A DNA stretch of 64,000 nt, taken from assembly GCF_963678635.1 (NCBI RefSeq), contig NC_087070.1, positions 39,976,397-40,040,396 on the forward strand, written 5' to 3'. Below are positions 55,601-60,270 of this stretch, piece by piece; the stretch's first letter is position 1, and each line of letters starts with the position of its first letter. The translations under genes were made by a program, and so were the position numbers. The notes under the pieces were generated by a model. The model had not been told where the DNA came from, ran no database searches, and worked only from the letters and a program-made list of their open reading frames with translations. The DNA comes from Symsagittifera roscoffensis. Lineage: Eukaryota > Xenacoelomorpha > Acoela > Convolutidae.

Positions 55601-57960
55601 TTGGATCCCTGAAATATAAATAAAACACAAGTGAAACGAAGACAGCAGGTTGAACAGCACAATCATAAAAAAGCATAAGACAAAAATTAAAAATAAAAAA
55701 CTAGGTGAAACAAAACTTTCGTACGTCTCGATGAAGAACACCTAGGGCCAAGCTAAGACAGCAGGTAAGTTTTTGATAATTTTGGAATTTGTTGTACTGA
55801 TGCGGGACCAAATGCATAATTTCAAATAACAGATTTTGCTCAAAACCTTGGTTGTTTCTCTAATAAAATAAGTAAGATGAAGAGTGAAAATATTTGAGAA
55901 TTTTCCCGACACAATAAACTTTCTCTTACAAAAAATTTAGATGTAGCCGCTTCTGCAGGAAAAATTCGCGCCCACAACTGTTTCTTTCGATTGATATTTT
56001 CATCTCAGTTTTGATAGGGCAGTTATTAAAAAAACTCAAAAAGTTTCTAAAAATGGTCAAAGTTCAAAAACTTCCGATATCCATAACGTTTATCTGCTAA
56101 AAGCAGGTCGTGGCCGGTAAAAAAGTGAAGATTCCAAAAACCGAGTTTCTCTAGTGAAAATTTAACCTAAAAATTATCACGGTAATTTTCGAAACACTTC
56201 CCAAAAACGATCGCAGTTTCAAAACTTTCACTTAAGATATCAGATATGTCAGGATAGTTATCAAGAAAAGACTAAAACACGGTCATCAAATCCGAAAAAT
56301 GACATTCTCGAGAATCATAGTTTTTTTAATCTAAAACAATTCACCGTAGCCGCTTATGCAGCAGAGATTCACCAAACCTATAATTTTGATTTAGCCCAAA
56401 CACTCAGGTTTGGAAAAGTTGTCCTCGAGAAAATTCAAAATTTCAAACAACGGTCAAAAGAATAAAAGATTTGACTCTCCGAGGGCTATAACTTTTTGTG
56501 TCAAAAAAATTTGCTCATAGTCGCGTATACAAAGGAACTTTAAGGATTGAACTCAAAAACTCAGATATGGGAAGCTATTTTTCAGTAAAATGTGAAAAAT
56601 TTAGAAAAAAATAACATTCAAATATCAAAAAAAAAGAATTTTCCGAGGACGATGTTTTTTTTGAAAAAAAAAATTGTGAGTGACCGCTAATGCGGGGGAG
56701 CTTCCCACTACCCGTTATCTCCATTGAACCCAGAACCTCCGGTTTAGGTTAGGTTTCAAGAAAACTTAAAAAAGATTTAAAAAAAAACAGTCAAAAAGAA
56801 CATTTGACTATTCCGAGGGCTTATGTAGGGGAGCTTTTTAAAATCCCGGATTTACTGAGTTACTTGTTGGGAATACGGCCAAAAAATCAAAAATTTTGGT
56901 CAAATATTCCCCCCACAGACATTTTCGAAGGCTGTAGACAAAGGTGTAAATCAAAAAGAGGTCAGCAGAGTATGCAAACAGACTAGATTATAGGCAATCC
57001 TTCTAGGGGTAGACTTTTTTGAAAACCGATAGAAAGGTTTTTGAGAAAAAACTAAAATTTTTAGCGAACCTTGACAAAATTTTCTAAAGCTTCTCAAAAA
57101 AGATATAAAAAACGCAATCCCAAACACTTTCATAATACCTGTTTTTCTCAAACAAGAATTTTAGTTAAGCACGCCAAGCAAGACATTTGAAATTTAAATT
57201 AGCAACTGAACAAAACTTACTAAGCGGAAACAAGGCTGACAATCTTTGAGCAGACAGCAGTTGAGCCGGAAAAAAAACTGATTTGGTAAAGAGTCCCCTG
57301 AAACTGCCGCAGTAACTAGTACCAACCTAGTAGTGAAAATTGTTTTTTCATGAAATTGAGCATGCCAGCTGCATAGTGATTCAACTGATTTTATTGCACT
57401 AGTTGTTGTTAACCCGAAAAAAATTCTAAATTCCGATTTGATAACACTTGCTAATCGCAAGCGTAAATACGAGATATTTAAAATACTAATGAGCACAAAA
57501 AATGTCTGATGCAGTAAAATTGTTGCAAAAAAGGATTCTAAGAAATGAGTCCAGTGAGTCCTGCGAACCAAGTCATTTACGGGGGGGGGGGGGTTCTAGA
57601 ACCTGATTGCATAAGTTTAATAAAAACCAACTTCTAGCAAAATGCTATGTCAATGTGTTCTCACATTTCGTATTTGGTGTTCTCTTTGGCATAAGTGATG
57701 ATGTCGGAGGCCCTTCCACTGTTACTGGCTACCACACATGGTACCTTCTTAGCCAGACTAGAGTAGAGAGTCTCGGCCGAGTTGGGTCCCCCTTCTAGCA
57801 GAATACACACTGCTTGACAGCCAGTCTTACGCTTCTCTGAACTCTCTGAAAGTATAATAAAAATGCAACGCTCCATCGAACTCATCAAAACATCACTTAC
57901 TTTGAGGGGTCCTTTCAATAACTCTATCTCATAAACTCCCAAAGTATCACTAACAGGATT
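22524..57960 (-). CDS. TRPM: TRPM-family cation channel gene (18 exons visible, 5' end outside window)
   Basis: The 18 exons listed separately join with matching phases at every junction to 854 codons plus a stop (2565 bases). In family order they give the end of the SLOG-type N-terminal region (L-E-G-G-P-N and S-G-R-A-S-D), the MHR helices, a pre-S1 F-F-P-P-L-A, then S1-S2, S3-S4 and S5. The pore follows (Y-W-Q-T-Y-G-E-L-F), then S6 (I-I-G-N-I-L-L-M-N-L-L-I-A), the TRP helix (D-W-K-N-K-R) and an R-P-P-I-P-P-P-F motif. TRPM channels are tetrameric plasma-membrane or vesicular cation channels. The Y-G-E pore type is that of the divalent-permeable TRPM1/3/6/7 branch, so Ca2+/Mg2+ permeation is inferred. 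No kinase or NUDT9 domain is present, and the stop comes early in the C-terminal coiled coil. N-terminal exons are missing, and one pre-S1 exon is probably lost in the N gap. Introns run from 57 bases to 7.1 kb. Confidence 0.9.
22661..22972 (-). other. Last TRPM intron with a G tract
   Basis: Contains an uninterrupted run of G followed by AAGGGGGGG at 22922-22943 on the plus strand, and one copy of ATAGCCACCAGACAGTTG near 22883. No coding sequence. Confidence 0.6.
22973..23154 (-). CDS. TRPM: TRPM exon 17 (TRP helix)
   Basis: 182 bases. S-L-T-D-W-K-N-K-R is the TRP-helix segment (family W-K-F-Q-R), followed by V-E-Y-H-T-R-P-P-I-P-P-P-F, the conserved R-P-x-x-P-P-P block. Acceptor TTGTTCTAG, donor GTGAGT. 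Confidence 0.95.
23155..24024 (-). other. TRPM intron 16
   Basis: 870 bases, AT-rich. Acceptor TTTTGTTCTAG, donor GTATGT. I see nothing else in it. Confidence 0.6.
24025..24160 (-). CDS. TRPM: TRPM exon 16 (pore loop and S6)
   Basis: 136 bases. Two cysteines in the outer pore (C-T-K-H and Q-P-C-P), as in the disulfide loop of TRPMs, are followed by S6 A-I-Y-M-I-I-G-N-I-L-L-M-N-L-L-I-A-L-F. Acceptor TTTGTTCAG, donor GTATGT. It ends in phase 2. Confidence 0.95.
24750..25040. other. GC-richer exon-like island, unassigned
   Basis: Within TRPM intron 15, this segment is open on both strands (79 codons on plus, 82 and 71 on minus) and clearly richer in G and C than its surroundings. On the minus strand ACCTCCATTTCCAG near 25005 looks like an acceptor and CTGAC|GTAATT near 24753 a donor. 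In the minus frame that stays open longest a stop occurs before the donor. It does not match TRPM. It may be an exon fragment of another gene carried by a repeat. Confidence 0.3.
25300..27060 (+). pseudogene. Degraded non-LTR retrotransposon (reverse transcriptase)
   Basis: In TRPM intron 15, opposite to the gene. Broken frames contain H-H-G-F...R-S-T-V-T-A-L (near 25735), V-A-L-D-P-T-A-L-F-D (near 25830, the motif A region), K-N-G-V-P-Q-E-G-V-L-S (25985), and R-S-V-M-S-Y-A-A-P-I-W-S-P (26465). Order and spacing fit a Jockey-like reverse transcriptase. Many stops and indels make it non-functional. Confidence 0.75.
27560..27740 (-). repeat. Old copy of the tRNA-Leu-like repeat
   Basis: AGCGAAGCTATGCTTCGCAA followed by GCAGCTCTATTTAAAG and later CAGCCACGG is the same layout as the better copies at 29.1 and 38.0 kb. 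The tRNA-like part is decayed. Confidence 0.45.
28345..28525. repeat. Short dispersed repeat ending in TTTGCGAATTAGGTTGG
   Basis: Matches 32240-32415 along its length, starting GTTAATATCCTTAGCATT and ending with ACACAAGCTATGCTTGTGT, a small palindrome. The shared end also terminates the ~0.65 kb repeat at 29.1 and 38.0 kb. Confidence 0.6.
29104..29763 (-). repeat. tRNA-Leu-like composite repeat, copy 1
   Basis: Starts with GAGGCGAATCTGCGCCTCGC and ends ACACTCGCTTCGCAAGTGTA. On the minus strand, positions 29300-29205 read as a tRNA-derived segment: A-box TGGCTGAGCGG, anticodon arm GAGA-CTCAAAA-TCTC (anticodon CAA, Leu), and a decayed B-box near 29232. The remaining ~450 bases, shared with 38.2-38.7 kb, are AT-rich. 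tRNA-headed repeats transcribed by RNA polymerase III (SINEs) have this start. It lies within TRPM intron 15, just downstream of exon 15. Confidence 0.6.
29911..30109 (-). CDS. TRPM: TRPM exon 15 (S5 and pore)
   Basis: 199 bases. S5 reads F-F-F-I-W-I-L-F-M-L-A-F-G-V, and the pore helix and filter read M-S-Y-W-Q-T-Y-G-E-L-F. The Glu after Y-G is the acidic filter position of divalent-permeable TRPMs. The donor is set at GTACTT (29910) because exon 16 needs phase 1; it is weak. The motif AAGTACTTGTCAA around it is duplicated 25 bases on. Confidence 0.9.
30780..31140 (+). pseudogene. Non-LTR reverse transcriptase fragment
   Basis: Reads I-I-I-A-I-D-L-Q-A-A-F-E-S-L-D-H-S (motif A, near 30838-30888) and, after frame breaks, L-Q-I-Y-A-D-D-K-L-F (the Y-A-D-D catalytic motif, near 31035-31065). 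It is shorter and more decayed than the other LINE remnants. Located in TRPM intron 14. Confidence 0.75.
31164..31640. repeat. TIR-family repeat (~475 bp)
   Basis: Left end ACATAGCCAACAGGTAGTTG, right end CATATAAGAGTCTGAAGAAG then GTTCATCGATAC. Internal landmarks of the family are present: GAGAAAACTGGATCAATA-like text near 31357 and AAACTAGAAGTCGATCA near 31425. Confidence 0.7.
32130..32215 (-). repeat. tRNA-derived fragment
   Basis: On the minus strand, a TAGCGTAGAGGT A-box-like block is followed about 30 bases later by GAGGGTTCGAATATGGGC, a near-consensus B-box. The intervening sequence does not fold into a proper anticodon arm, so it is a SINE head or tRNA pseudogene, not a working tRNA. 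Confidence 0.45.
32240..32415. repeat. Short dispersed repeat, second copy
   Basis: Collinear with 28345-28525, ending ACACAAGCTTTGCTTGCGT. See that entry for landmarks. Confidence 0.6.
32777..33028 (-). CDS. TRPM: TRPM exon 14 (S3-S4)
   Basis: 84 codons. S-I-W-N-W-I-D-V is the S3 entry, L-Y-I-L-D-V-F-F-W-F-M-R-V-L-N-I-F is S4, and R-K-L-G-P-L-V-T-I-I follows as in all TRPMs. Acceptor TTTTATTCAG; the donor GTTCGT is weak but at the family's usual position (after the M of I-x-x-M). Confidence 0.95.
33241..33697. repeat. TIR-family repeat (~457 bp), good inverted ends
   Basis: Left TTGGAAAAGAGTAATTAAGG, right TGCGTTCATTGCTCTTAA. The reverse complement of the right end (TTAAGAGCAATGAACGCA) aligns with the left end. 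The internal hairpin ATTACG...CGTGACC, the TTGCTGTTCGATAGTGGAG box and the GACCTATATAAGAGT box are all present. Confidence 0.75.
33800..33991. mobile_element. hAT-type miniature inverted-repeat element with perfect 8-bp target duplication
   Basis: 192 bases with inverted ends CAGGGGTGTTCAAAA and TTTTGAACACCCCTG. It is flanked on both sides by ATGTGGAC (33792-33799 and 33992-33999). The 8-base duplication and CAGGGG termini are those of hAT superfamily transposons. The interior is low-complexity (ATTAATTGCAATTAATTGG) with no ORF, so it depends on a transposase elsewhere. It sits seven bases inside TRPM intron 13, next to the donor. Confidence 0.93.
34007..34135 (-). CDS. TRPM: TRPM exon 13 (S1-S2)
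   Basis: 43 codons: the hydrophobic S1 end F-F-V-F-L-I-L-Y-T-Y-F-V-L, a short loop, and S2 A-F-F-V-L-S-I-T-T-E-E-I-R, matching the family's S2 ending in I-E-K-M-R. Acceptor GTGTTTAG, donor GTATGC. A hAT-type miniature element sits seven bases inside the following intron. Confidence 0.92.
34654..34750. repeat. Palindromic segment with perfect 12-base arms
   Basis: GGATCTACTTAA (34654-34665) and TTAAGTAGATCC (34739-34750) enclose a C run and a G run (TCCCCCCCCCCATCC and GGGGGGTGG) that can also pair. The whole segment can fold back. A small fold-back element is likely; it lies next to the assembly gap. Confidence 0.75.
34832..35031. other. Assembly gap (200 N)
   Basis: Exactly 200 N, likely a placeholder of arbitrary length. 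Between exon 11 and exon 13 the channel should have the F-Y-N-A-P-like pre-S1 helix and the first part of S1, which I do not find in the flanking sequence. An exon is probably hidden here. Confidence 0.95.
35517..35534 (-). CDS. TRPM: TRPM exon 12, 18-base microexon (tentative)
   Basis: GAGATTGGCTGGTTGCGG (E-I-G-W-L-R) lies between a strong acceptor (TTTTTTTTCCAG) and a good donor (GTAAGC). It keeps phase 0 on both sides and falls in the variable segment between the F-F-P-P block and S1. It could be alternatively spliced. Confidence 0.5.
35760..36135. mobile_element. Miniature element with GGGGCGG inverted ends
   Basis: Left end TTTAGGGGCGG (35760) and right end CCGCCCCTAAA (36125-36135) are exact inverted repeats of 11 bases. 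GC-rich ends flank an AT-rich centre and a pyrimidine tract. No coding sequence and no clear target duplication. Related in reverse orientation to 11839-12082. Within TRPM intron 11. Confidence 0.6.
36028..36112. repeat. Pyrimidine tract with TTCCC repeats
   Basis: All C and T except one A, with eight or so TTCCC units in a row at about 36058-36097. Mirror-like polypyrimidine tracts of this kind can form triplex DNA. Confidence 0.85.
36236..36325 (-). CDS. TRPM: TRPM exon 11 (pre-S1)
   Basis: 30 codons containing V-S-L-F-F-P-P-L-A-L-F-L, the conserved L-x-P-P pre-S1 segment. Acceptor ACGTTTCAG, donor GTAAGT. Confidence 0.9.
36735..36850 (-). repeat. tRNA-like fragment with a duplicated arm
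   Basis: The plus-strand text GAGATTCGAACCCAAGCC is the reverse complement of a good B-box (GGCTTGGGTTCGAATCTC). Beside it, GGATTAGCCGCTCTTTTTAA-type text occurs two to three times with a ~28-base period. A decayed tRNA-derived repeat. Confidence 0.45.
36914..37142 (-). CDS. TRPM: TRPM exon 10 (MHR4 region)
   Basis: 229 bases. D-F-S-D-L-A-M-E-L-L-Q-R-C-Y-K and later L-A-V-L-A-E-H-E-D-F-I-A-H match the F-x-x-L-A-x-E-L-L...C-Y and L-A-V-x-A...F-I-A-H blocks. Acceptor ATTTGCAG, donor GTACGT. Confidence 0.92.
37180..37616. repeat. TIR-family repeat (~437 bp)
   Basis: Left ACATAGCCAATAGACATTTG then GGAAAAGAGTCAATGAACG; right AACTATATAAGTGTCTGAAC then TGCGTTCATCG. The left AAGAGTCAATGAACG and right GCGTTCAT ends are inverted relative to each other. 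Starts 38 bases upstream of the exon 10 acceptor. Confidence 0.75.
37695..37900 (-). repeat. tRNA-Leu-like repeat, decayed copy
   Basis: Has the CACAGAGGCAAAGCTGCGCT start and, on the minus strand, TGACTCAAATTTG in the anticodon position and GCAGATTCGAAACC as B-box. A second copy follows in tandem at 38003. Confidence 0.55.
38003..38935 (-). repeat. tRNA-Leu-like composite repeat, copy 2 with extension
   Basis: Starts CACAGCGGCGAAGCTGCGCT. On the minus strand 38190-38110 reads A-box TGGCTGAGTGG, anticodon arm GAGATTCAAAATCTC (anticodon CAA in the loop TTCAAAA) and B-box ATTCGAATCCTAC. The following ~450 bases match 29.3-29.76 kb. The end phrase TTGCGACTTAGGTTGG near 38863 closes it. Confidence 0.6.
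39275..39405 (-). CDS. TRPM: TRPM exon 9 (MHR region)
   Basis: 131 bases. I-F-W-R-F-G-D-N-Y-Q-A-K-A-L-I-A matches the F-F-W-x-x-G-x-x-A-x-A-K-A-L-V-A block. Of the possible donors, GTTAGT at 39274 is chosen because phase 2 is required by exon 10; GTAGTG four bases on would break the frame. Confidence 0.88.
39467..39720. repeat. TIR-family repeat, left part
   Basis: Begins ACATAGCAAACAGTCAATTG then GAAAAGAGTCAATGAACGCC; the family's right end is missing. Confidence 0.55.
40493..40615 (-). CDS. TRPM: TRPM exon 8 (MHR region)
   Basis: 41 codons in phase 0. An acidic stretch (D-E-L-M-E-L-D-P-P-E) is followed by P-T-F-V-L-F-L-W-A-I-L-M, the family's H-E-L-x-x-W-A-V-L block. Acceptor TTGTAACAG, donor GTGAGG. 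It is separated from exon 7 by a 7.1 kb repeat-filled intron. Confidence 0.9.
40968..43784. repeat. Large tandem duplication, copy 1 (~2.82 kb)
   Basis: Sequence from TTTCCGTCCCATGCGTATTC (40968) to CAAGATCTTGA (about 43780) is repeated at 43785. Landmarks recur at a constant offset of 2818-2822 bases, and differences are few: single bases and homopolymer lengths. Each copy contains one full TIR-family repeat (about 41608-42075 in this copy), a partial one near 43010, and a tRNA-like start near 40955-40995. Within the 7.1 kb TRPM intron 7. Confidence 0.93.
43785..46605. repeat. Large tandem duplication, copy 2 (~2.82 kb)
   Basis: Head-to-tail with copy 1 and ending at CAAGATCTTGA (about 46604), after which the two flanks diverge (ACCTTTT versus GCTTTAATC). 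The high identity points to a recent event. Confidence 0.93.
47085..47557. repeat. TIR-family repeat (~473 bp), best matched inverted ends
   Basis: Left AAGAGTAATGAACGCAAGAA, right TATGTTCATTACTCTTAA. Both ends carry the same variant (AAGAGTAATGAAC) that differs from other copies, as expected if the two ends of one element are related by inversion or are matched by transposition. Confidence 0.78.
47749..47871 (-). CDS. TRPM: TRPM exon 7 (MHR region)
   Basis: 123 bases, phase 0 on both sides. Contains L-R-G-M-K-H-L-I-G-G-G-F and ends Y-Y-N-K-R, collinear with the L-M-G-G-x-Y...Y-T-R-K-R segment of TRPM proteins. Acceptor GTGGTTTCAG is good; donor GTTTGT is non-ideal. Confidence 0.8.
48205..48655. 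repeat. TIR-family repeat, diverged
   Basis: Left ACATAGCCAACGGGTGGTGG, internal GAGAAAACTGGATCAGG and ACTAGAAGTCATTCACAC, right ATCAAGACCTATAAAAAAGA. Confidence 0.6.
48792..48854 (-). CDS. TRPM: TRPM exon 6 (21 codons)
   Basis: 63 bases, phase 0 on both sides, encoding a piece that ends F-M-D-S-I-V-M-K-R-C. Acceptor TGTGTTTTAG, donor GTGAGTAG. It fits the short link between MHR helices. Confidence 0.75.
49549..49696 (-). CDS. TRPM: TRPM exon 5 (MHR region)
   Basis: 148 bases. F-E-F-V-N-L-L-L-D-C-G-V matches the F-V-K-L-x-L-x-x-G-V block of TRPM channels, followed by L-E-Q-L-F-I-Y. Acceptor TGTGTGTAG, donor GTCAGT. It begins with the one base needed after exon 4. Confidence 0.9.
50688..50875 (-). 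CDS. TRPM: TRPM exon 4 (MHR region)
   Basis: 188 bases starting in phase 0 with V-T-I-Y. Contains L-D-K-V-I-L-G-A-L-M and V-K-W-N-R-P-D-S-A-R, matching the conserved D-I-A-I-L and A-W-N-R-x-D-x-A-R blocks of TRPM MHRs. Donor GTACCAG is weak but phase (2) agrees with the next exon. Confidence 0.9.
50900..52620 (+). pseudogene. Degraded non-LTR retrotransposon
   Basis: Broken plus-strand frames near 51720-51930 and 52070-52560 look like the reverse transcriptase and C-terminal part of a LINE. A-V-D-C-V-D...H-P-type text occurs near 51745, Q-G-S-V-T-F-P-I-L-F-N-F-like text near 51880-51915, and V-K-N-A-A-L-H-T-V-T-G-C-T near 52352-52390, the usual Q-N-x-A-L-R-x-x-T-G block. The left limit is uncertain. 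Stops throughout; not functional. In TRPM intron 3. Confidence 0.55.
51247..51307. repeat. Hairpin with 25-base arms
   Basis: Arms 51247-51271 and 51283-51307 are inverted copies differing at one base, with an 11-base loop (TCTATTTTAGC). AT-rich but long enough to be notable. Confidence 0.85.
52773..53275. repeat. TIR-family repeat (~500 bp)
   Basis: Left ACATAGCCAATCGAAGACTG, right AGACCTATCTAAGAGTCTTC then ACTACGTTCATTAATCTTAA. A 11-base palindrome (GTGCATTCATA, 53138, with TATGAATGCAC, 53163) lies inside this copy only. Confidence 0.65.
53750..54280. repeat. TIR-family repeat with an internal short triplication
   Basis: Left AGACAGTTGGAAAGACTCAT, right GACCGATATAAGAGTCTTCA then ATACGTTCATTGAA. 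Near 53800-53880 a block ACAGAAAAAGG-CTGAGTTTTT is repeated three times with slight changes. Confidence 0.6.
55431..55608 (-). CDS. TRPM: TRPM exon 3 (MHR region)
   Basis: 178 bases, one base completing the previous codon then 59 codons beginning D-P-I-T-R-R-R-M. Acceptor TATATTTCAG, donor GTGAGC. Charged helical sequence where TRPM proteins have the first MHR helices. Confidence 0.85.
55834..57470 (+). mobile_element. Dispersed ~170-base-unit element, copy 3
   Basis: Collinear with 8020-9860. It starts with CAAAACCTTGGTTGTTTCTC, has units near 56080, 56300, 56470, 56640 and 56810 (TCCGAGGGCTATAACTTTTT, CCGCTTATGCAGC and ACCCGTTATCTCCATTGAAC type blocks), and ends with the perfect hairpin ACACTTGC-TAATC-GCAAGCGT near 57446. 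In TRPM intron 2. Confidence 0.6.
57578..57592. repeat. Poly-G run
   Basis: Twelve or more consecutive G. Long G or C runs also occur near 22922, 34673, 39810 and 49900; run lengths in assemblies are unreliable. Confidence 0.8.
57665..57843 (-). CDS. TRPM: TRPM exon 2 (E-G-G-P and G-R-A-S-D motifs)
   Basis: Contains C-I-L-L-E-G-G-P-N and V-V-A-S-N-S-G-R-A-S-D-I, the two signature motifs at the end of the TRPM SLOG-type domain. The acceptor TTTCAGAG (57844) is the one that keeps frame with the preceding exon, giving an intron of only 57 bases; the donor is GTGAGA. It ends in phase 2 (AT|G). Confidence 0.88.
57901..57960 (-). CDS. TRPM: TRPM exon 1 of those visible (SLOG-type region)
   Basis: Encodes a short piece ending G-V-Y-E-I-E-L-L-K-G-P-L-K, which matches by position the strand/helix before the E-G-G-P motif in TRPM proteins. 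The donor is AAA|GTAAGT (57900). The upstream boundary at 57960 is uncertain because the acceptor is weak; 57949 is an alternative. Confidence 0.6.
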
Positions 57961-58589
57961 CTTTTAACTAATTCCATCCCATTATTCTATCCAAACAATG
58001 AAAAGAAATCTAAATACTGAAAAATGATTGGTTAGAATTGGTTTTCTCCGCCGCTTTTGAAATTTTTTTTAGTGGAAAAGTCAAAAGACTCCAATATAAA
58101 TCCAAATATGATAAAAGAAGCCCTGTAAAAGCTTAGTAAGAAACAGCACCACTGTTAATGTTTTCGATAAAACCGCTTATCAACTAAAAAAAAACACATT
58201 TCAACTTAACAAGTTTATGAATTTGTTTTTTTCACATTATGATATGATTTTAACACTGTCAATACAAGCCACCAGTCTTGAACTTAGTTCCCGTTTTTAC
58301 TTTAAAAGCCAAAAACAAAAGAAATGTGCTTCTCTTTTTTGCCGGCAATTTTTTCTTGGACTCATTTTTAATTTAGCTACCCAAATATCATATTTTATCT
58401 ATTCCAAAACTTAAACTGACACAAGCTAGTTAAAAACTCACCTAAAGAAGCGTGATTGTGAATTTATAAAAGAGTGATGTGCTTTTAAATGATTAGTAAG
58501 CGAAGCAACATGCAACAGTTAAAATAAGTTTGACTAGAGCACCCAGCTGGACTGAAGGTTCTAAAAAAGATGTAAATATAAAGTATTCA

Positions 58590-58665
58590 ACATAGAGGCG
58601 AAGCTGCGCTTCGTAAACACTAGCGAGATTACGACAAAAAGCAGCTCTATAGTTCTAAAAATAGC
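58590..58665 (-). repeat. Start of a tRNA-Leu-like repeat (fragment)
   Basis: GAGGCGAAGCTGCGCTTCGT and GACAAAAAGCAGCTCTATAG are the conserved leading blocks of the composite repeat, but the tRNA-like part is absent. Confidence 0.55.
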
Positions 58666-58679
58666 AATAAGAAAAGTAA

Positions 58680-59024
58680 TGTTGCAGCGCAAAACGTAAC
58701 TAATGCGTGAAACATAAATCGTTCAAATTTAAAACTACGACCTACAAAAGAGCAGTTTTTTTTGCACTTTTGCAGTTTCTGCAAAAGTCAAGCTGGTTTT
58801 TAATTGCTTCAAAAGGCAAGCAGTTTCGGAAAAAGTCAAGCTGGCGTTGCGTCCGATATACGATGATGCAAGTAAAAAGTTTGAGTTATAGTCGTTTATG
58901 ACTGATTATGTCCGTTTATACAAAAATTGTGGATATATTCCGATTTATGACCAAACACGAGTATTTACCGAGAAATACGAATAAAATATTGATTTTAACT
59001 TTGTTTTGTGGAGATTAGCGCACA
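58680..59024 (+). repeat. 5' LTR of the BEL/Pao element (left end tentative)
   Basis: The right end is set at CA (59023-59024), three bases before the primer binding site. A poly(A) signal AATAAA is at 58980-58985. The left end is placed at TGTTGC (58680) because it starts TG and gives a 345-base LTR; no 3' LTR is available to confirm. Two copies of AAAAGTCAAGCTGG (near 58785 and 58831) lie inside. Confidence 0.5.
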
Positions 59025-59027
59025 TTT

Positions 59028-59045
59028 TGGCGCCCCACAAGGGAC
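59028..59045 (+). promoter_or_regulatory. Primer binding site, tRNA-Lys type
   Basis: TGGCGCCCCACAAGGGAC begins with TGGCGCCC, the complement of the CCA-bearing 3' end of tRNA-Lys, and ends with GGGAC, which pairs with the T-arm. It lies three bases after the LTR end, where minus-strand DNA synthesis starts. Confidence 0.82.
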
Positions 59046-60270
59046 AGATATTAGTTAATTCCCTTATAATAATCCGAGTTATTATTACAAAAACGGTTAT
59101 ACTGAAAAATTGCCTGCAATTATACTGTCTGGGAGTTCAATAGCACTGACAGGGTAACCCATCCAGACGATAAGTCACTGACAGAGTTTCTGACTTGCAA
59201 CAAGACGGTTTGGGCTATTCAGTGAGGCTGTTTGTGACCAACGATCTCATCGGTGCGCCCTATCTTCACAAAAACTGTAAGACCGAATCTAAACTTTTAA
59301 TTTTGATAAATTACGGATACGATGTTTTATATTATAAATAAGAGACACAACGCCAGTACTCACCCCTAATTTTTCTCGATACCCGAAAATTTTCGGCCAG
59401 TTTGATTAAACTGAAATTAGAAAAATTGCTCTAAATCGGGTACTAGATAACCGGAACTAGATTTTTTGCTCGATAGCCAAAATGTTGGCTATTTTTTTGA
59501 TGAATTGAAAATTTATAATATCGGAACATAGACTAACGGTTACTAGACTAGTTTTTTGATACCAGTTATGACTCGAATCCACTAACCAAACTATACAAAA
59601 TTTTGTTTGAAAATTGAAAATTTTCTGAAAAATAAGTCCAAAACTCCGTTGAACCGTATAGTTAAAGTATGTTTAGTTGTCTGGGTAGTTAATATCAGGC
59701 AAGTTAAGTTAATTTTTTTTCATCCTCAGGTTCACTCCGCGTGTGTTGTTGAGAGTTAACCGATTTGCCTGATTCTGCAACCCCATTGGTAAACTTAAGG
59801 TTCACAACGACTTGATACCTGTTTGCATTCGTTCGCTTTTCAAAACATTCGTTTCGCAACGACTGACTAAGTGGTCCGGGACGGTAAAATTAAGCAAGTT
59901 AGGTTGTTGTCTTTCATCCTCAGGTTTGCTCCGCGTGTGTTGTTGGTTTTCAACCGACTTGCTTAATTCCCAAACCTCTTGGTAATTCGTCGAGCTACTA
60001 GCCGATTAGTATTGACGCACCGTCGTACGACCGTTCAACAAATTTCGTACGCCGTAACATCATCCTAAGTGGTCAGGGAGGTGATATTAAGTAAGTTAAG
60101 TTGGTTTTATTCATCCTCAGGTTTACTCCGTGTGTGTTGTTTGATATCAACCGACTTACTTAATCCCCAGCCCCATTGGTAACTTTACTCACCGAAAACC
60201 GTTCCGAATCTCCCCGCAAACGCCCGATAACCGTTAAGTATAATTTGAGTTAAGTATAGACCCTAGAGCC
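59046..60270 (+). other. Leader of the BEL/Pao element
   Basis: A 1.2 kb region between the primer binding site and the gag ATG without a long ORF. The first ~600 bases are unremarkable; the last ~550 hold the three tandem hairpin repeats. Retroelement leaders carry packaging, dimerisation and translation signals. Confidence 0.65.
59690..60210 (+). repeat. Three tandem ~195-base hairpin repeats
   Basis: CATCCTCAGGTT occurs at 59721, 59915 and 60112 (periods 194 and 197), each followed by CTCCGYGTGTGTTGTT. In each copy this conserved text forms the loop of a long inverted repeat. The outer arms are ATCAGGCAA/TTGCCTGAT, AATTAAGCAA/TTGCTTAATT and ATTAAGTAA/TTACTTAAT: the sequence changes but pairing is kept. 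Each unit closes with CCC-CATTGGTAA-like text. Confidence 0.88.
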
